Position numbers and translations under genes: made by a program
Part shown: one piece after another, positions 16,543 to 26,038 of the stretch
Layout of the letters: the number at the start of each line of letters is the position of its first letter
Numbering within the stretch: position 1 is the first letter of the stretch
Notes under the pieces: generated by a model
Databases searched by the model: none
What the model was told of the DNA's origin: nothing
The model's input: only the letters and a program-made list of their open reading frames with translations
From: Bog-532 sp963830385
GTDB lineage: Bacteria > Actinomycetota > Actinomycetes > Streptosporangiales > Streptosporangiaceae
Direction of reading: 5' to 3'
Assembly (NCBI GenBank): GCA_963830385.1
Contig: CAWHMD010000005.1
Location: 806,001-870,000 of the forward strand
DNA length: 64,000 nucleotides

Positions 16543-17796
16543 TCAAGCTGCCGCCGTTTTTTGCGCGGCGAGGACGCGCTGGAGGGCTTTGTGGCGGGCC
16601 GGGTCGTAGGCGGTGCCGTCCTGCCAGCAGTGCCAGATGACGTAGAGCCAGGCGCGGGCCACGATGCGGACGGCGTGGGGGTGGTCCTTGCCGCGGGCGA
16701 CGGCGTCGTCGTAGAGACGTGCCGCCCAGGGGCTGGCGCGCCGCGAGTCGCCGGCGAAGTCGCAGACGGCGTCGCGGAGCTGCTTGTCGGCGGACCAGCG
16801 GAAGGTGACGACCCTGGTCTTGCCGGACTGGCGGGTCGAGGGTGCCACGCCGGCGGCGCAGATCAGCGACTCGGGCGTGGGAAAGCGGCCGCGGCAGTCG
16901 CCGATCTCGGCGAGCAGCCGGGCGGCGCGGACGGTTCCCGAGCGGGGCAGGGAGGTGAAGACGTGCTCGTCGGCGTGCTGGGCGAGCTGGCCGGCGATCA
17001 GGGCTTCCAGGGCCTTGACCTGGGTGACCAGGCTCGCCAGGACGGCGAGCAGGGCGCGGGTGACGTGCGCCTGGGCGGCTCCGCTGTCGCCGGCCGCGCC
17101 CCGCGGCGCAGCGGCCAGCTTCGCGTGCAGGGCTTGCGGGGTCTGCCGGCCGCTGTAGCGCTGGCTCTTGAGCCAGGCGGCCGTGCGCCGCGGCGTGAGC
17201 CAGCCGGCGCGGTCCTGGCAGTCGAAGCGGGCCAGGAACGCCAGGCTGACCGGGGAGTCGAGCTCGGCGAACAGGCCGACGGCGCCGGGGAAGCAGTTCT
17301 GCAGGTGGGCGCGGAGCTGGTTGCAGGCCGCGACACGGTGAGCGACCAGGCCGCGGCGGGCGCGGACGGCCGAGCGCAGCGTGACGGTGGCCGGGCTGCC
17401 CGGTTCCAGGGGCCGCAGCCGGGCCCGGTCGGTGCGCAGGGTGTCGGCCAGGACGTAGGCGTCGAACCGGTCGTCTTTGTTGCCGGCCGACCCGTAACGC
17501 GAGCGCAGGTTCTTCACCTGGTTCGGGGTGATCACCACCGTGGTGATCCCGGCCTCCAGCAGCGCGCCGACGACCGGGCCGTCGCCCCGCTCGATCGCGG
17601 CCTCGGCCACCCTTGCCTTACGCAGGCGGCTGACCAGGTCCGCGAGCCCGGCCGCGCTGTGCGGCACGGTGAACCGCACTGTCGCCTGGCCGGCGGCGTC
17701 AACGACGCAGACGGCATGGTCCGTGCTCGCCCAGTCGATGCCGGCGGTCACGCCGCCGCCCGGCGCGGCGGGCAGTGCCTTGCGGGCATACTTCAT
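16543..17796 (-). CDS. IS110-family transposase (417 aa), intact
   Basis: The N-terminal RuvC-like DEDD domain has GIDWASTDHAVCVVD (Asp), EAAIERGDGPVVGALLEAG (Glu) and YGSAGNKDDRFDAYVLADTL (Asp/Asp). The C-terminal Transposase_20 domain has LPRSGTVRAARLLAEIGD and FPTPESLICAAGVAPSTRQS with the conserved Ser. These enzymes insert without terminal inverted repeats, guided by structured RNA (bridge RNA) encoded in the element ends. Start ATG 17796 has AGGAGG six bases upstream; an in-frame upstream start at 17895 is less likely. No frameshift is visible, so it may be active. It lies antisense in the extended frame of the YihY gene. Confidence 0.92.
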   Translation of the reverse strand: MKYARKALPAAPGGGVTAGIDWASTDHAVCVVDAAGQATVRFTVPHSAAGLADLVSRLRKARVAEAAIERGDGPVVGALLEAGITTVVITPNQVKNLRSRYGSAGNKDDRFDAYVLADTLRTDRARLRPLEPGSPATVTLRSAVRARRGLVAHRVAACNQLRAHLQNCFPGAVGLFAELDSPVSLAFLARFDCQDRAGWLTPRRTAAWLKSQRYSGRQTPQALHAKLAAAPRGAAGDSGAAQAHVTRALLAVLASLVTQVKALEALIAGQLAQHADEHVFTSLPRSGTVRAARLLAEIGDCRGRFPTPESLICAAGVAPSTRQSGKTRVVTFRWSADKQLRDAVCDFAGDSRRASPWAARLYDDAVARGKDHPHAVRIVARAWLYVIWHCWQDGTAYDPARHKALQRVLAAQKTAAA

Positions 17797-18474
17797 TACA
17801 GCCTCCTCGCTGCTAGCCCAGTGGGGAGGCACCCTCTTGCCTGGTGCCGGGACGCGGCTGCCTGTCCGCTCATTGACCGGCGCTCGGCGGCGCAAAGCCC
17901 TGTCGACGGTCAGCGCGTCCCGGGTAACCGCCAGATCCCGCAGAACTCACAGTGGCCATCACCATGTCGAGCGAGCGGGGCGGTGACCCGGCGGCACCTC
18001 GGGTGCATCAGCAGTCACTCAACTACTGACACAACAAGGGTGCACCAATGAGCAAAGGTGCGCTGTGCATGGTTAAAACCGGATGCTTTTGGCAAGCAGG
18101 CAGGTCAGCGGTTGGCGTCCGTGAGGGACCGGTCCGCGTCGGCGGTGGGCATGGCCTGCGGGCTGACAGGATCGGCGAGCACCGGCGGTGCAGCGAAATG
18201 CCGCCGCGCGGCATCGCCAGCGGCAGTGCTATCTCCGTGCAAGGCATCACCGCTGCCTGCCACCGTAGGCCATCGACGCTTGCGTTCACCGCTGTCCTTT
18301 GAGCGCCCGGTGTCCAGACCGGAGCGTGCGACGCGAGAACGAACTGGTACCCGCGCGAGCGGCTGCGGCTGCAGGTTAGCTGGTTGCCTGGGCGAAGCTG
18401 GGTGCCGCGCCGGACCGGCGGGTTGTCCGGTGCCGGTGAGTGCCGCTCCGCCAGCGGACAGGGCGGCCGGCAAC
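17797..18474. other. IS110 5' noncoding end and unassigned DNA
   Basis: About 17797-18045 is upstream of the IS110 transposase and probably holds its noncoding (bridge-RNA-like) end. The motif TGTGTCA recurs near both presumed boundaries (about 16535 and, inverted, 18028). From 18048 to 18474 there are only weak frames; an Arg-rich minus-strand frame resembles a decayed transposase tail but cannot be assigned. Confidence 0.4.
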
Positions 18475-18999
18475 TCACCGGTTGTCCTCGGCCCCGGGCG
18501 GGCGCGTAGCCAAGCCGGCGTCGTCGGGAACGACTGCAACGGCGACGGCCATGAGCAAGGAGAGGGCAAGAAGTTCCCGGAACGGGCCTTCAGCCTGGTA
18601 GGCCGCGAAGAACTCGGTGCCGGCGATGAAGCCGAGCCAGACCATGATGTTCCACCCGAGCGCGATCCAGGCCTCGCGGGCACCCGTGCCGTGGCCGCCG
18701 AACTTGCGCAGCGCATTGCAGAACAAGAACGCGCCGGCGGTCTCGGCCAGTGCGGCGGCCAGGACCGCCGCCTGGTCGAACCAGGCCGGCCACGCGTAGA
18801 TCTTGGTTACTGAGCTGATGTAGCTGACATTGCCCGAATTCAGGAACGTCCAGTGGTACCCGCCCACGGAGACGATGAAGCTGACGATGTTCGTGACCGC
18901 GACGAACGTGAAGTACACCGCGCCGATCCCCAGCACGAGCTGCTTGACCCAGACGCCCGGCCGGGCCAGCACGCGGGAGCGGGTACGGGACAGAGCCAT
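18475..18999 (-). CDS. Four-helix membrane protein (174 aa), unknown function
   Basis: Predicted integral membrane protein with four hydrophobic segments (LGIGAVYFTFVAVTNIVSFI, VLAAALAETAGAFLFCNAL, ALGWNIMVWLGFIAGTEFF, LLALSLLMAVAVAVV). The size and layout recall small DUF2165/DoxX-like actinobacterial membrane proteins, with DUF2165 (VTNIVSFxVSVGGYHWTFL, WPAWFDQAAVL) the best guess from memory. Start ATG 18999 has GGAGG five bases upstream; the frame is open further upstream only because it enters IS630 sequence. A truncated IS630 lies 120 bp upstream and may have removed its original promoter. Confidence 0.7.
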   Translation of the reverse strand: MALSRTRSRVLARPGVWVKQLVLGIGAVYFTFVAVTNIVSFIVSVGGYHWTFLNSGNVSYISSVTKIYAWPAWFDQAAVLAAALAETAGAFLFCNALRKFGGHGTGAREAWIALGWNIMVWLGFIAGTEFFAAYQAEGPFRELLALSLLMAVAVAVVPDDAGLATRPPGAEDNR

Positions 19000-19122
19000 C
19001 ATGACCTCCGGAACGCCGGTAGACGATGTGACAATCCCGCAGGCACACTGCAAGATCATCGGCGCCATCATCATCCCAGCATGCCGTCCGCGCACCGTGG
19101 CCCGGCACATGATGACCGGACC

Positions 19123-19778
19123 TAACGATCTTGAATTGCGGGGGTTACTAGCCTGGTGACGGCCGGCCTGGTCTGCGGTATGCCGGGAGGATGAGGTATC
19201 CCGATGGTGGCGGGCTGGATGCGGCTGAGCGGGCCCGCCGGGAGCAGATGCGGCTGAAGGCCGCGGGGTTAATCGAGGCGAGGGCCAGCGACCGGGAGAT
19301 AGCGAAGTACTTCCGGGTGTCGCGGATGTCGGCGAACCGGTGGCGGCGGGCGCTGGCGGCCGGCGGCCGGGCGGCACTGGCCTCCAAAGGCGCGGGCGGG
19401 GCGAAATGTAAGCTCACTGCCGCTCAGCTGCGGGAGCTGGCCGCGCTGCTGGACGCCGGGCCGGCGGCCTGGGGGTGGGATGAGGATCAGTGCTGGACGC
19501 TGGCGCGGATCACCGAGGTCGTGCACCGCCGGTTCGGGGTGGACTGCACGCTGGCGGGGATGGATTTGCTGCTGCACCGGATCAGCTGGAGTGTGCAGGT
19601 CCCGGCCCGGCAGGCCGCCGAACGGGACGAGGTCCAGATCGCCAGGTGCCGGGAGGACACCTGGCCCGTGATAAAAGAACCGCGGCGGACCTGGCGCCTG
19701 GCTGTGTTTCGAAGACGAATCTGGCAGGGTTTAAGGCCGCCGAAGGGCCGCACGTGGGGACGGCGCGGCCACACCCCG
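19123..19778 (+). mobile_element. IS630-family element, right part deleted
   Basis: The left end (TAACGATCTT) and ~650 bp are about 85 percent similar to the copy at 4511-5664. Homology stops abruptly after ACACCCCG at ~19778, replaced by an 18-bp tandem repeat. The transposase frame from 19191 keeps the HTH (REIAKYFRVSRMSANRW) and DEDQCWTLARITEVVHRRFG in a single frame, which shows the ancestral reading of the broken copy. It loses frame at the first catalytic Asp and lacks the rest of the DDE domain. Confidence 0.85.
19191..19778 (+). pseudogene. IS630 transposase, N-terminal portion only
   Basis: Begins with the same start context as the copy at 4572 and is uninterrupted through SWSVQVPARQAAERDE. 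A frame slip near 19690 then converts the expected FEDESGQGLRPPKGR into an out-of-frame segment, though GLRPPKGRTWGRRG reappears. The second Asp, the Glu and the inverted right end are missing, so it cannot transpose. Confidence 0.8.
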
Positions 19779-19782
19779 CAAT

Positions 19783-19818
19783 ATTCCTTCCCTGCGTTCG
19801 ATTCCTTCCCTGCGTTCG
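19783..19818. repeat. 18-bp tandem duplication
   Basis: Two perfect copies of ATTCCTTCCCTGCGTTCG abut exactly at the broken edge of the IS630 remnant, probably a scar of the deletion or repair event. Confidence 0.9.
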
Positions 19819-20135
19819 CACGACGTACTCTCTCAGTAGCCGTGTTGAGGTTGTCGCTGAGGCGATGTCTGGGGCGTCTGCCGTGGCACTTCCACCAGTA
19901 GGGTCTGTGGTCGTGTCCGCGAAAGGCCAGGGGCGGGCAATCGCCGTCGTGAAGGTCTCTCACCTGCACTTGAACGACAGCGCCTCACGGCGCAAGCTTG
20001 ATGTTCTGACACTCCGGTTCATGCCGGCAGGGGGCGCGACACGGGAAGCTCCCCCGGGGCAGGCGAACCTAGCCAGAACTGCCCGGACTACTTAATGTCG
20101 TCAGGAATAGCTAGGTCGTTCAGTGGAGCGCAGCC
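19819..20135. other. Intergenic upstream of MFS exporter, no gene recognised
   Basis: A frame reading SVVVSAKGQGRAIAVVKVSH passes through, but I recognise no family and it has no clear start. It may be decayed insertion-sequence DNA. The promoter of the downstream exporter should lie in its last ~100 bases. Confidence 0.35.
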
Positions 20136-21950
20136 ATGACGACGGCGACGAGGAACAGCAACACGCGTGTGGTCTTGTGGTCCATGACCCTGGCCAATGC
20201 GATGATCCTGGTCGATCAGACGGCGGTGCCGCTAGCGCTTCCTAATATCATGCGGGACTTCGGCGTCGGGTCTCAGCAGGTGCAGTGGGTCCTGAACGCC
20301 AGCCTTCCCCCGCTTGCGGGCCTGCTGGTGCTGGGTGGGCGCCTCGGGGACATGTTCGGGCGCAGGCGCATCTTCATCATCGGCGCGGCCGTGTTTACGG
20401 GCGCCTCGGCGATCGGCGCCCTGGCGCCGGTGTTCCCGGTGCTCCTGGCCTGCCGCATGCTGCAAGGGTCGGGCGAGGCGCTGATACTGCCGAACACGGT
20501 GGCGATCGTGGCAGCGGCCTTCCCGGACGAGGAACGAGGTCGGGCGCTCGGGCTCATGGGCGGCGTGTCCGCCGTTGCCGGAGCACTTGGACCCACCGTT
20601 GGCGGGGCCCTGGCCGCGGCCTGGAGTTGGCGGGCGATTCCCGTGGTGGACTGCCTGCTGGCCGTGGTCACCATAACGGGGACGCTGCGGGCAGTGCCGC
20701 CCGACAGCGCTGATGATCGGCGATTCGGCATCGATCTGGCGGGCACCATTCTGCTCACTGTCAGCCTCATCAGCCTGGTGTTCGGCCTGTCCCAGTCGCA
20801 GGTGTGGGGGTGGGCTTACCCTGGGGTCTACCTCCCGCTGATCATCGGCGTGTGCACGGGCGTAGCCTTCCTGCGCGTCGAGCGTGCTGCTGCCAGCCCG
20901 CTGATGAACCTGAGTCTGCTGTGGCGGCATTCCAATTACCTCGGCGGTACGGCGAGCCAGTTCATCGTCGGGATGGTCGGGATGGGCCTCGCGCTGCTGT
21001 TCCCGCTGCTGTTGATCCTGAACCTGCAGATGAGCCCGGCGCTGGCCGGGCTGGCGCTGATCCCCACGACGCTGCCATTCGTGTTTGTGCCTCCGCTGGC
21101 CGGGCGCTGGTATGACCGCGTGGGCGGCCGCATGCCGCTGATCACGGGCTTCGCCACGCTGCTGGTTTCGACCGTGCTCCTGGCATGGGGGGTGCACAGC
21201 AACGCTTACCCTCCCGTGTTCCCGGGCCTCCTGCTATATGGCATCGGCCTAGCCCTGATCCTGACCGTCAATGATCCAGTCAGCCTCGACATGGTCCCGG
21301 CCAGTGACCACGGCCAGGTATCAGGGGTATCCACAACGGCCGAGCACTTTGGCGGCGCCATCGGTATCGCCGTGCTCTACCTGGTCTTCCACGCCACCTA
21401 TGTGCACCGGCTGCACTCCAACGTCTCCAGCAGCGCACTAGCGGACATGACCCGGCAGCAGTCAGAGCAATTCAAGAACGCGGTTACCGCGGCGGTAGGC
21501 AGCGGTCTGCAGCCTAATTCCTTTGACAGCTCACTGACCCCCTACCTGCTGCCAGCCCGGGCGGCCTCGGAGGACGGGTACAGCGCGGCCTTCATAGCAG
21601 TCAGCGTGCTGTGCCTGATCGCACTTGTCCTGATAATCCGGCTGGTCCGCAAGCCGCCCGGTGCACCCGAAAAGGCCGAGGTAACGCCCGCCGAGAGCCG
21701 CGCCGGGGCGGCCCACGATGCTAGCCCAGGTACCCACGACGGCAATCAGGAGACCATCGCCAACCCGCAGCAGAGCCCGGCTGCCGAGCCGCGCACGCTG
21801 ATGCCCCTATCTCAAGCCGACGAGACCCTGGGCCCGCCTCTCCGTGTGCAGCAGGAAAGTGCAGCAACCGCGCCACCTCAGGAACGACCGCCATCGAACC
21901 ATATCGATCAAACTGACCGTCCTGACCGTCGTCGGCCTCTATGCGAATAG
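20136..21950 (+). CDS. MFS drug exporter, DHA2 (14-helix) family, 604 aa
   Basis: Proton-driven multidrug or metabolite exporter of the inner membrane. Helix 1 carries the DHA2-typical DQTAVPLALPNI; motif A follows as LGGRLGDMFGRRR and motif C as GALGPTVGGALAAAWSW, the antiporter signature. Fourteen hydrophobic segments are expected for DHA2, and the last one is visible at VLCLIALVLIIRLV. A ~90-residue hydrophilic tail (from KPPGAPEK) is unusually long and Gln/Pro-rich. ATG 20136 has GGAGCG upstream. No regulator is adjacent, and the next gene is convergent, its stop abutting this one. Substrate unknown; a DHA2 exporter among mobile DNA may be a transferred resistance cargo (inference). Confidence 0.9.
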   Translation: MTTATRNSNTRVVLWSMTLANAMILVDQTAVPLALPNIMRDFGVGSQQVQWVLNASLPPLAGLLVLGGRLGDMFGRRRIFIIGAAVFTGASAIGALAPVFPVLLACRMLQGSGEALILPNTVAIVAAAFPDEERGRALGLMGGVSAVAGALGPTVGGALAAAWSWRAIPVVDCLLAVVTITGTLRAVPPDSADDRRFGIDLAGTILLTVSLISLVFGLSQSQVWGWAYPGVYLPLIIGVCTGVAFLRVERAAASPLMNLSLLWRHSNYLGGTASQFIVGMVGMGLALLFPLLLILNLQMSPALAGLALIPTTLPFVFVPPLAGRWYDRVGGRMPLITGFATLLVSTVLLAWGVHSNAYPPVFPGLLLYGIGLALILTVNDPVSLDMVPASDHGQVSGVSTTAEHFGGAIGIAVLYLVFHATYVHRLHSNVSSSALADMTRQQSEQFKNAVTAAVGSGLQPNSFDSSLTPYLLPARAASEDGYSAAFIAVSVLCLIALVLIIRLVRKPPGAPEKAEVTPAESRAGAAHDASPGTHDGNQETIANPQQSPAAEPRTLMPLSQADETLGPPLRVQQESAATAPPQERPPSNHIDQTDRPDRRRPLCE

Positions 21951-22664
21951 TCAGACCTGGTGACGAGGGAGTGCTTGAGAACGGATCATGACGCAGTCCA
22001 CCTCCAACAGTCGCGCGGTTGCGTTTTCCACAGCTACCGGAAAGAAGCCAGTCACATCGAACCCAGCGGCCCGGAAAACACTTAGCGCGTCCTCAATCGT
22101 AGGCATCCCTTCGTAGAGCGGAATAAGAGAAAGCTCACACTGGAGCCCAACGAGATCACAGATACGGTCGCCTGCGCCCTGGAAGACCTCTATGTCATAG
22201 CCCTGCGTATCCAATTTGAGAAAGGGCCGTGACACGCCAATGCTCGGGAAGAACATATCCATCATTTCGCTTAGTCGCCGCATTGGCACGTTCTCAATAT
22301 AGGCAGAGTGCCACTCTGGCCAGCATCGCGTTGCATACTGGTTCGGACGCAAGAAACTGCTACCCGTGCCGACCATTACGTTCATTGGCCGATCACCGGC
22401 ATCCCGGCCAAGCGCCGCACGATACACCCACCATTTCGGGTCGGCCGCCGCAACCGCCTCAAGCCGCTTGAAGTAGTCGTTGACCGGCTCAAAGGAGACA
22501 ATCGGACCTGGATACCCAGCATTCCTGAGGGCGGTTCCAAACTCGCCAACATGAGCTCCGACATCCAGGACGCAGTCGGCCTCGTACATCTTTAGTAGCG
22601 CGGCAAGATGTTGGAATTGCGAAGTCACAGACGCCTCACCGTCCATAACGGTCACGAGTACCAT
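21951..22664 (-). CDS. FkbM-family SAM-dependent methyltransferase (237 aa)
   Basis: Rossmann-fold O-methyltransferase. The SAM-binding motif I is CVLDVGAHVGEFGTALRNAG (about 36-55), followed by IVSFEPVNDYFKRL (acidic loop) and a FkbM-type C-terminal core FLKLDTQGYDIEVFQGAGD. The acidic D-T-Q-G segment is characteristic of the family, which methylates hydroxyls in polyketides, glycans and other products. ATG 22664 is preceded by AGGAGG. Its stop abuts the convergent MFS gene, and upstream lies a repeat-rich noncoding block, so it is an isolated gene; the substrate cannot be inferred. Confidence 0.88.
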   Translation of the reverse strand: MVLVTVMDGEASVTSQFQHLAALLKMYEADCVLDVGAHVGEFGTALRNAGYPGPIVSFEPVNDYFKRLEAVAAADPKWWVYRAALGRDAGDRPMNVMVGTGSSFLRPNQYATRCWPEWHSAYIENVPMRRLSEMMDMFFPSIGVSRPFLKLDTQGYDIEVFQGAGDRICDLVGLQCELSLIPLYEGMPTIEDALSVFRAAGFDVTGFFPVAVENATARLLEVDCVMIRSQALPRHQV

Positions 22665-22959
22665 GCGATCCTCCTGCAGTAGAGCAAAGACTCTTACCTG
22701 TCAAGAGAGCGACAACACCTGATTTCGAGTCTCTGACCCTGGTAGATGCAGCCTTCCAAGCTCGTCATCTGTATTACCGGTCGTCATCAGCTTCAAGGAA
22801 GTTTGTCAGATGCGCTTCTCAATAACAACAGCGGTGATGACCAGCCGGGCTTTCGACATCCCGGGAGCGTCGCGGTCACCGGCCGCCGCACCGGTAACGC
22901 AGCCCTAAACTGTCCGGGATGTCTTGAGAGACCCGTCCGGGATGTCCTGAACCAGGACA
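22665..22959. other. Noncoding flank upstream of methyltransferase
   Basis: No gene seen. A short near-repeat (GTCCGGGATGTC, at ~22913 and ~22934) is present within it. It leads into the dispersed repeat copy B. Confidence 0.4.
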
Positions 22960-23114
22960 CTGTTGGGAGCGCTTCTAGTCGAGGTAAAACGCTGATCGGC
23001 CACCAGGGCGAATCAGTCATTCAGGTCCGCGATCTATGCATCATGGTTGTCATCGTGCGGCTCGGGGCTGATGGCAGGGGACGAAGTGTCCCATCATCCG
23101 TGTCACGGAAGCGG
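22960..23114. repeat. Dispersed noncoding repeat, copy B
   Basis: Partner of 6188-6343. Weaker similarity continues for ~70 bp (CATATTCGCAGG against CATATGCGCAGG). As in copy A, it precedes a tRNA-3'-end remnant. Confidence 0.8.
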
Positions 23115-23268
23115 GCAGCGGTCAATTCCAGTCATATTCGCAGGTTAGAAGGCTGCTTTTGTCTGGCTGCGTCCGCCCGTGTAGTCGCGTCATCGCGACG
23201 CTAGTCTCTTGATCTTGAAATTGAGTCTCTTGATGTTGGGGAGCGGGTTCGAAATAACGCCCTGAACT

Positions 23269-23340
23269 GTGGAGCTATGGGGATTCGAACCCAGACCTCT
23301 TCCATGCCATGGACGCCTGTCCCGTCTGATTGGGTCGCTA
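23269..23340. repeat. tRNA-3'-end-like attachment remnant, copy B
   Basis: Same sequence as 6511 and 35513 but with one C lost in the T-arm, which would break pairing, so it is certainly not functional tRNA. Similarity fades after ~70 bp. Confidence 0.75.
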
Positions 23341-23374
23341 CTCTATCTCGATCTCCTGATTTGCGGCGGGCTGA

Positions 23375-24646
23375 TCAAGCACGGACATCATCCCTGCCCA
23401 GGACGCGGGTCAGGAATGCCTCCACGCTAAGGACGCCGACGGTCAGGCCGGTGGTCAGGGCCAGTGTCTGCGTGATGGCGTCGCGCAGGTCGTGGAAGCC
23501 CTGGACGCGCTGCCCGCCGTCGATGATCGTTAGGCCGCGCAGCGCGAGCGACCCGACAGTCAGGGCATAAAAGCCGCCGATGATGAGGACGACCCTGGGT
23601 GGCAGCCGTCGTGACTGATCGAGCAGGCCCCCGGCGATTGCCAGCACCGCGCCCGCGGCGAAGGTGCCCACCCCCGGCCCGGCGATCTTGGTAATGCCCA
23701 GCTGGACGCCCCAGACCAGGTAGGTCAGGGCGACCATCCAGGGATAGTCGCGAATCCGCGCGCTGAAGGTCAGCGCGATACCAAGGGTAAAGACGATCCA
23801 GGACAAGACGATGAACCAGTCCGGGAGTGTCGGCGGCGCCTTCGACTCGAACAGGCTCCCGGTGCCGACATCGGTCAGCTGCGCCGCGGCCACGACACCC
23901 GCCGCGATCTCGAAGAGCGTGAAGGCAGCTTGCGCGAGCCGAACGGCCCCTGGGGTGACCAGACCGACGGCCAACTCGGCAGTTCCGCCGCAGAGGGAAT
24001 CGCCAGGGATCCACAGGAACAGGGCAGGCACCATCACGAGCACCGGCCCTCCAGGTGCATGGTCTGCATCGAGAAGCTCGAACGCGATAACACCGACGAT
24101 GAGCGGCCCGATAAGGGGCAGTAGCAACCGGAGCCGCCCGATGCGCTCGCCCCCGATGAACACGACCGCCATGACCGTGCCCAGCAGTACGCTCGTACCC
24201 ACCTCTCGCCAGGTGGGCTGCACGATGGGCGCGAACCCGGCCGCGAACAGCACCACGCCAACGAATCGCAGCCACGTTGGGTAGGGAGCCGGGCTTCGCT
24301 GCAAGTCAGACAGCATCTGACCGGCGGCTCGGGGTGAGAGTTCACCGGCGACCATCTGGTTCACGAGCCGCTTGGATCCTGATACGAGATCAAGCCGTTC
24401 AAGTTCTGGCGAAACGCGGACTACCGCCGTGAACTGAGAGCCGTCAGCATGGGTGACCGACATGACCGCGCCTTCGACCTGGATCAAGACACGAGCCGTG
24501 ACCCCGTAGGCCTTCCCGACCTCACGCATCACCCATTCCAGATCAAATGCGCCCTGAGCGCTGTTGCGCAGGAAGAACCGCACCAGGCCCATGAGAAGCT
24601 CGTCGATACCAGCGTTCTCGGTTTCAACGGACTCCTGGACGCTCAC
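23375..24646 (-). CDS. Threonine/serine exporter (ThrE)-family membrane protein, 423 aa
   Basis: The ~130-residue soluble N-terminal domain (LLMGLVRFFLRNSAQGAFDL; VSGSKRLVNQMVAGELSPRA) is followed by about ten hydrophobic segments (GTSVLLGTVMAVVFIGGERI, LLLPLIGPLIVGVIAFELL, GGPVLVMVPALFLWIPGDSL). ThrE of Corynebacterium exports Thr and Ser, and this fused single-chain form is the actinobacterial arrangement. GPxxxxVPxxxxxPGD in the first half is typical. Start GTG 24646 is preceded by GGAGAAGG. No partner gene is adjacent; it stands alone between repeats. The protein is complete. Substrate is inferred from family only. Confidence 0.87.
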   Translation of the reverse strand: MSVQESVETENAGIDELLMGLVRFFLRNSAQGAFDLEWVMREVGKAYGVTARVLIQVEGAVMSVTHADGSQFTAVVRVSPELERLDLVSGSKRLVNQMVAGELSPRAAGQMLSDLQRSPAPYPTWLRFVGVVLFAAGFAPIVQPTWREVGTSVLLGTVMAVVFIGGERIGRLRLLLPLIGPLIVGVIAFELLDADHAPGGPVLVMVPALFLWIPGDSLCGGTAELAVGLVTPGAVRLAQAAFTLFEIAAGVVAAAQLTDVGTGSLFESKAPPTLPDWFIVLSWIVFTLGIALTFSARIRDYPWMVALTYLVWGVQLGITKIAGPGVGTFAAGAVLAIAGGLLDQSRRLPPRVVLIIGGFYALTVGSLALRGLTIIDGGQRVQGFHDLRDAITQTLALTTGLTVGVLSVEAFLTRVLGRDDVRA

Positions 24647-25443
24647 GTCCTTCTCCCGGGCCGGATGCGCCTAGCCGGAGTCCGAGCTGCCAGATACTTC
24701 CGGCACCCCGGGCGGCGCGTCAGGACCCTGCAAGGAAAGCTGTGACCTTCGGGGGACGTGCTGGTCGCGGATGATCTTGTCGTCAAACACTCGAGGACGT
24801 GGCTGGCCGCGTTTGGCTTGTGCACCGCTTCCGGCGTGGTCTTAGCGGCCGGCTGCAGGATCGTCAATGGGTCGCGGCGGTGCACGTCGGCCAGCTCGGC
24901 CGAGCCCACCTTGCCACCGGTGGTGTGCTCGATCACGGTTCATCCCCCGCTACACGGCAGGAACCTTCAGGAGAACCCGCCTGTCATCATCGCTGACGGC
25001 CTCGTCCGTGTCTACTGCCAAGCGCAGCAGCAAGGTGCAGCAACCGCAGCGCCCGACAATGACCGTTAGCGCCGTCCATAAGCTGACCGTTAGCGCCGTC
25101 CATAAGCCAATGAGCTGCGTCAACGGCCGTTAGTGACCTTCCTGCCTCTCGATGGTAGGAGAAGGTCTTCCGGCGTGGGTTCCGGCTTGTCATCTGTCGT
25201 AGAGATAGCTTGCCCTGGCGGCTCGTCCGCCTCCCTGTTTCCTGGCCATCAGCTAGCAGGCCATTAGGCGCCGCGGAGAGACAGTGCTGGGTCAGTGTGA
25301 TTCATCGTTCAGCAGTTCCGGCGGTCTGGCCAGCGGTCGGAGGTGATCCGCGGCGCCTGCCGCCATCGCAGGCGCCGCCGGTGTGGCCGGCCGCTGGGTA
25401 AGCGCGGCTGAGTCTTGACTGCGCCCGGCCCGAAAGGCGCATC
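24647..25443. other. Long intergenic region, no gene recognised
   Basis: Several short frames are present but none has a recognisable product. It contains a perfect 24-bp tandem repeat (25060-25107). It may hold the promoter for the minus-strand ThrE gene and, at its right end, that of the small gene at 25444. Confidence 0.4.
25060..25107. repeat. 24-bp perfect tandem duplication
   Basis: Unit TGACCGTTAGCGCCGTCCAT plus AAGC, twice in immediate succession, in noncoding DNA. Confidence 0.9.
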
Positions 25444-25791
25444 ATGCCCTCGAACGGCAAGCCCACAGGGGCAGGAGGAGGGGACATCGTGACCACGCTG
25501 ACGTTCGTTTCCAGGACGGACAACACCATGAACTTCGCCGACACGACCAGCAGCGCCAATCAGGACACCGACCTTGACAGCAAGGGCAACACCATCGGGT
25601 ACGACAACACGTACGTCACGACCACGGCGACGGGGGCGACGGCCGACGCGGCTCTCGCCATCGACGGCGGCTTCCTGTACGCCACGTTCACCACCAGCGA
25701 CGGCCAGAACTGGAGCGGCGAGGTGACCGGGGGCACCGGGAAGTTCAAGGGCGCGACCGGCACAGTCACCGCCACTGCCAAAAGATTGTGA
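25444..25791 (+). CDS. Small beta-barrel-like protein (115 aa), unknown function
   Basis: No signal peptide and no membrane segment. The sequence alternates beta strands with Gly/Asp/Thr-rich turns and ends with FTTSDGQNWSGEVTGGTGKF and ATGTVTATAK. The G-x-V-T-G-G-T-G-x-[FY]-x-G-A-x-G pattern occurs in allene-oxide-cyclase-like/dirigent barrels and related actinobacterial proteins; I offer this as resemblance, not identification. ATG 25444 follows GAAAGGCGC. It is followed by IS110 sequence 120 bp on and has no operon partner. Confidence 0.6.
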   Translation: MPSNGKPTGAGGGDIVTTLTFVSRTDNTMNFADTTSSANQDTDLDSKGNTIGYDNTYVTTTATGATADAALAIDGGFLYATFTTSDGQNWSGEVTGGTGKFKGATGTVTATAKRL

Positions 25792-26038
25792 TTGCGCCTG
25801 CGGCGCCGCTTCCGGGGATGAGAATGGCGGTGCGCATGTGGCCCGCTGACGTCGGTTCGGCTTGGCTCTGCGAGACCGTCCAAAAGATTGACGCTGGAGC
25901 CCTCACCTTCGGGTGTCCCCCGGTTGCGTCGCGAACGCGAGTATCAGTCTCTCAGTTAGTCTTCAGGGGCTCCGCGGGCGGCATGCGTGCCCTTTTGCCG
26001 TTTTGAGGAAGCCGGGAGGCGGGCAGGCATGCAGGGTT

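Noticed and set aside
18048..18302. 84-codon plus-strand frame after IS110
   Set aside because: No ribosome-binding site, no motif and atypical composition; more likely noncoding IS-border DNA.
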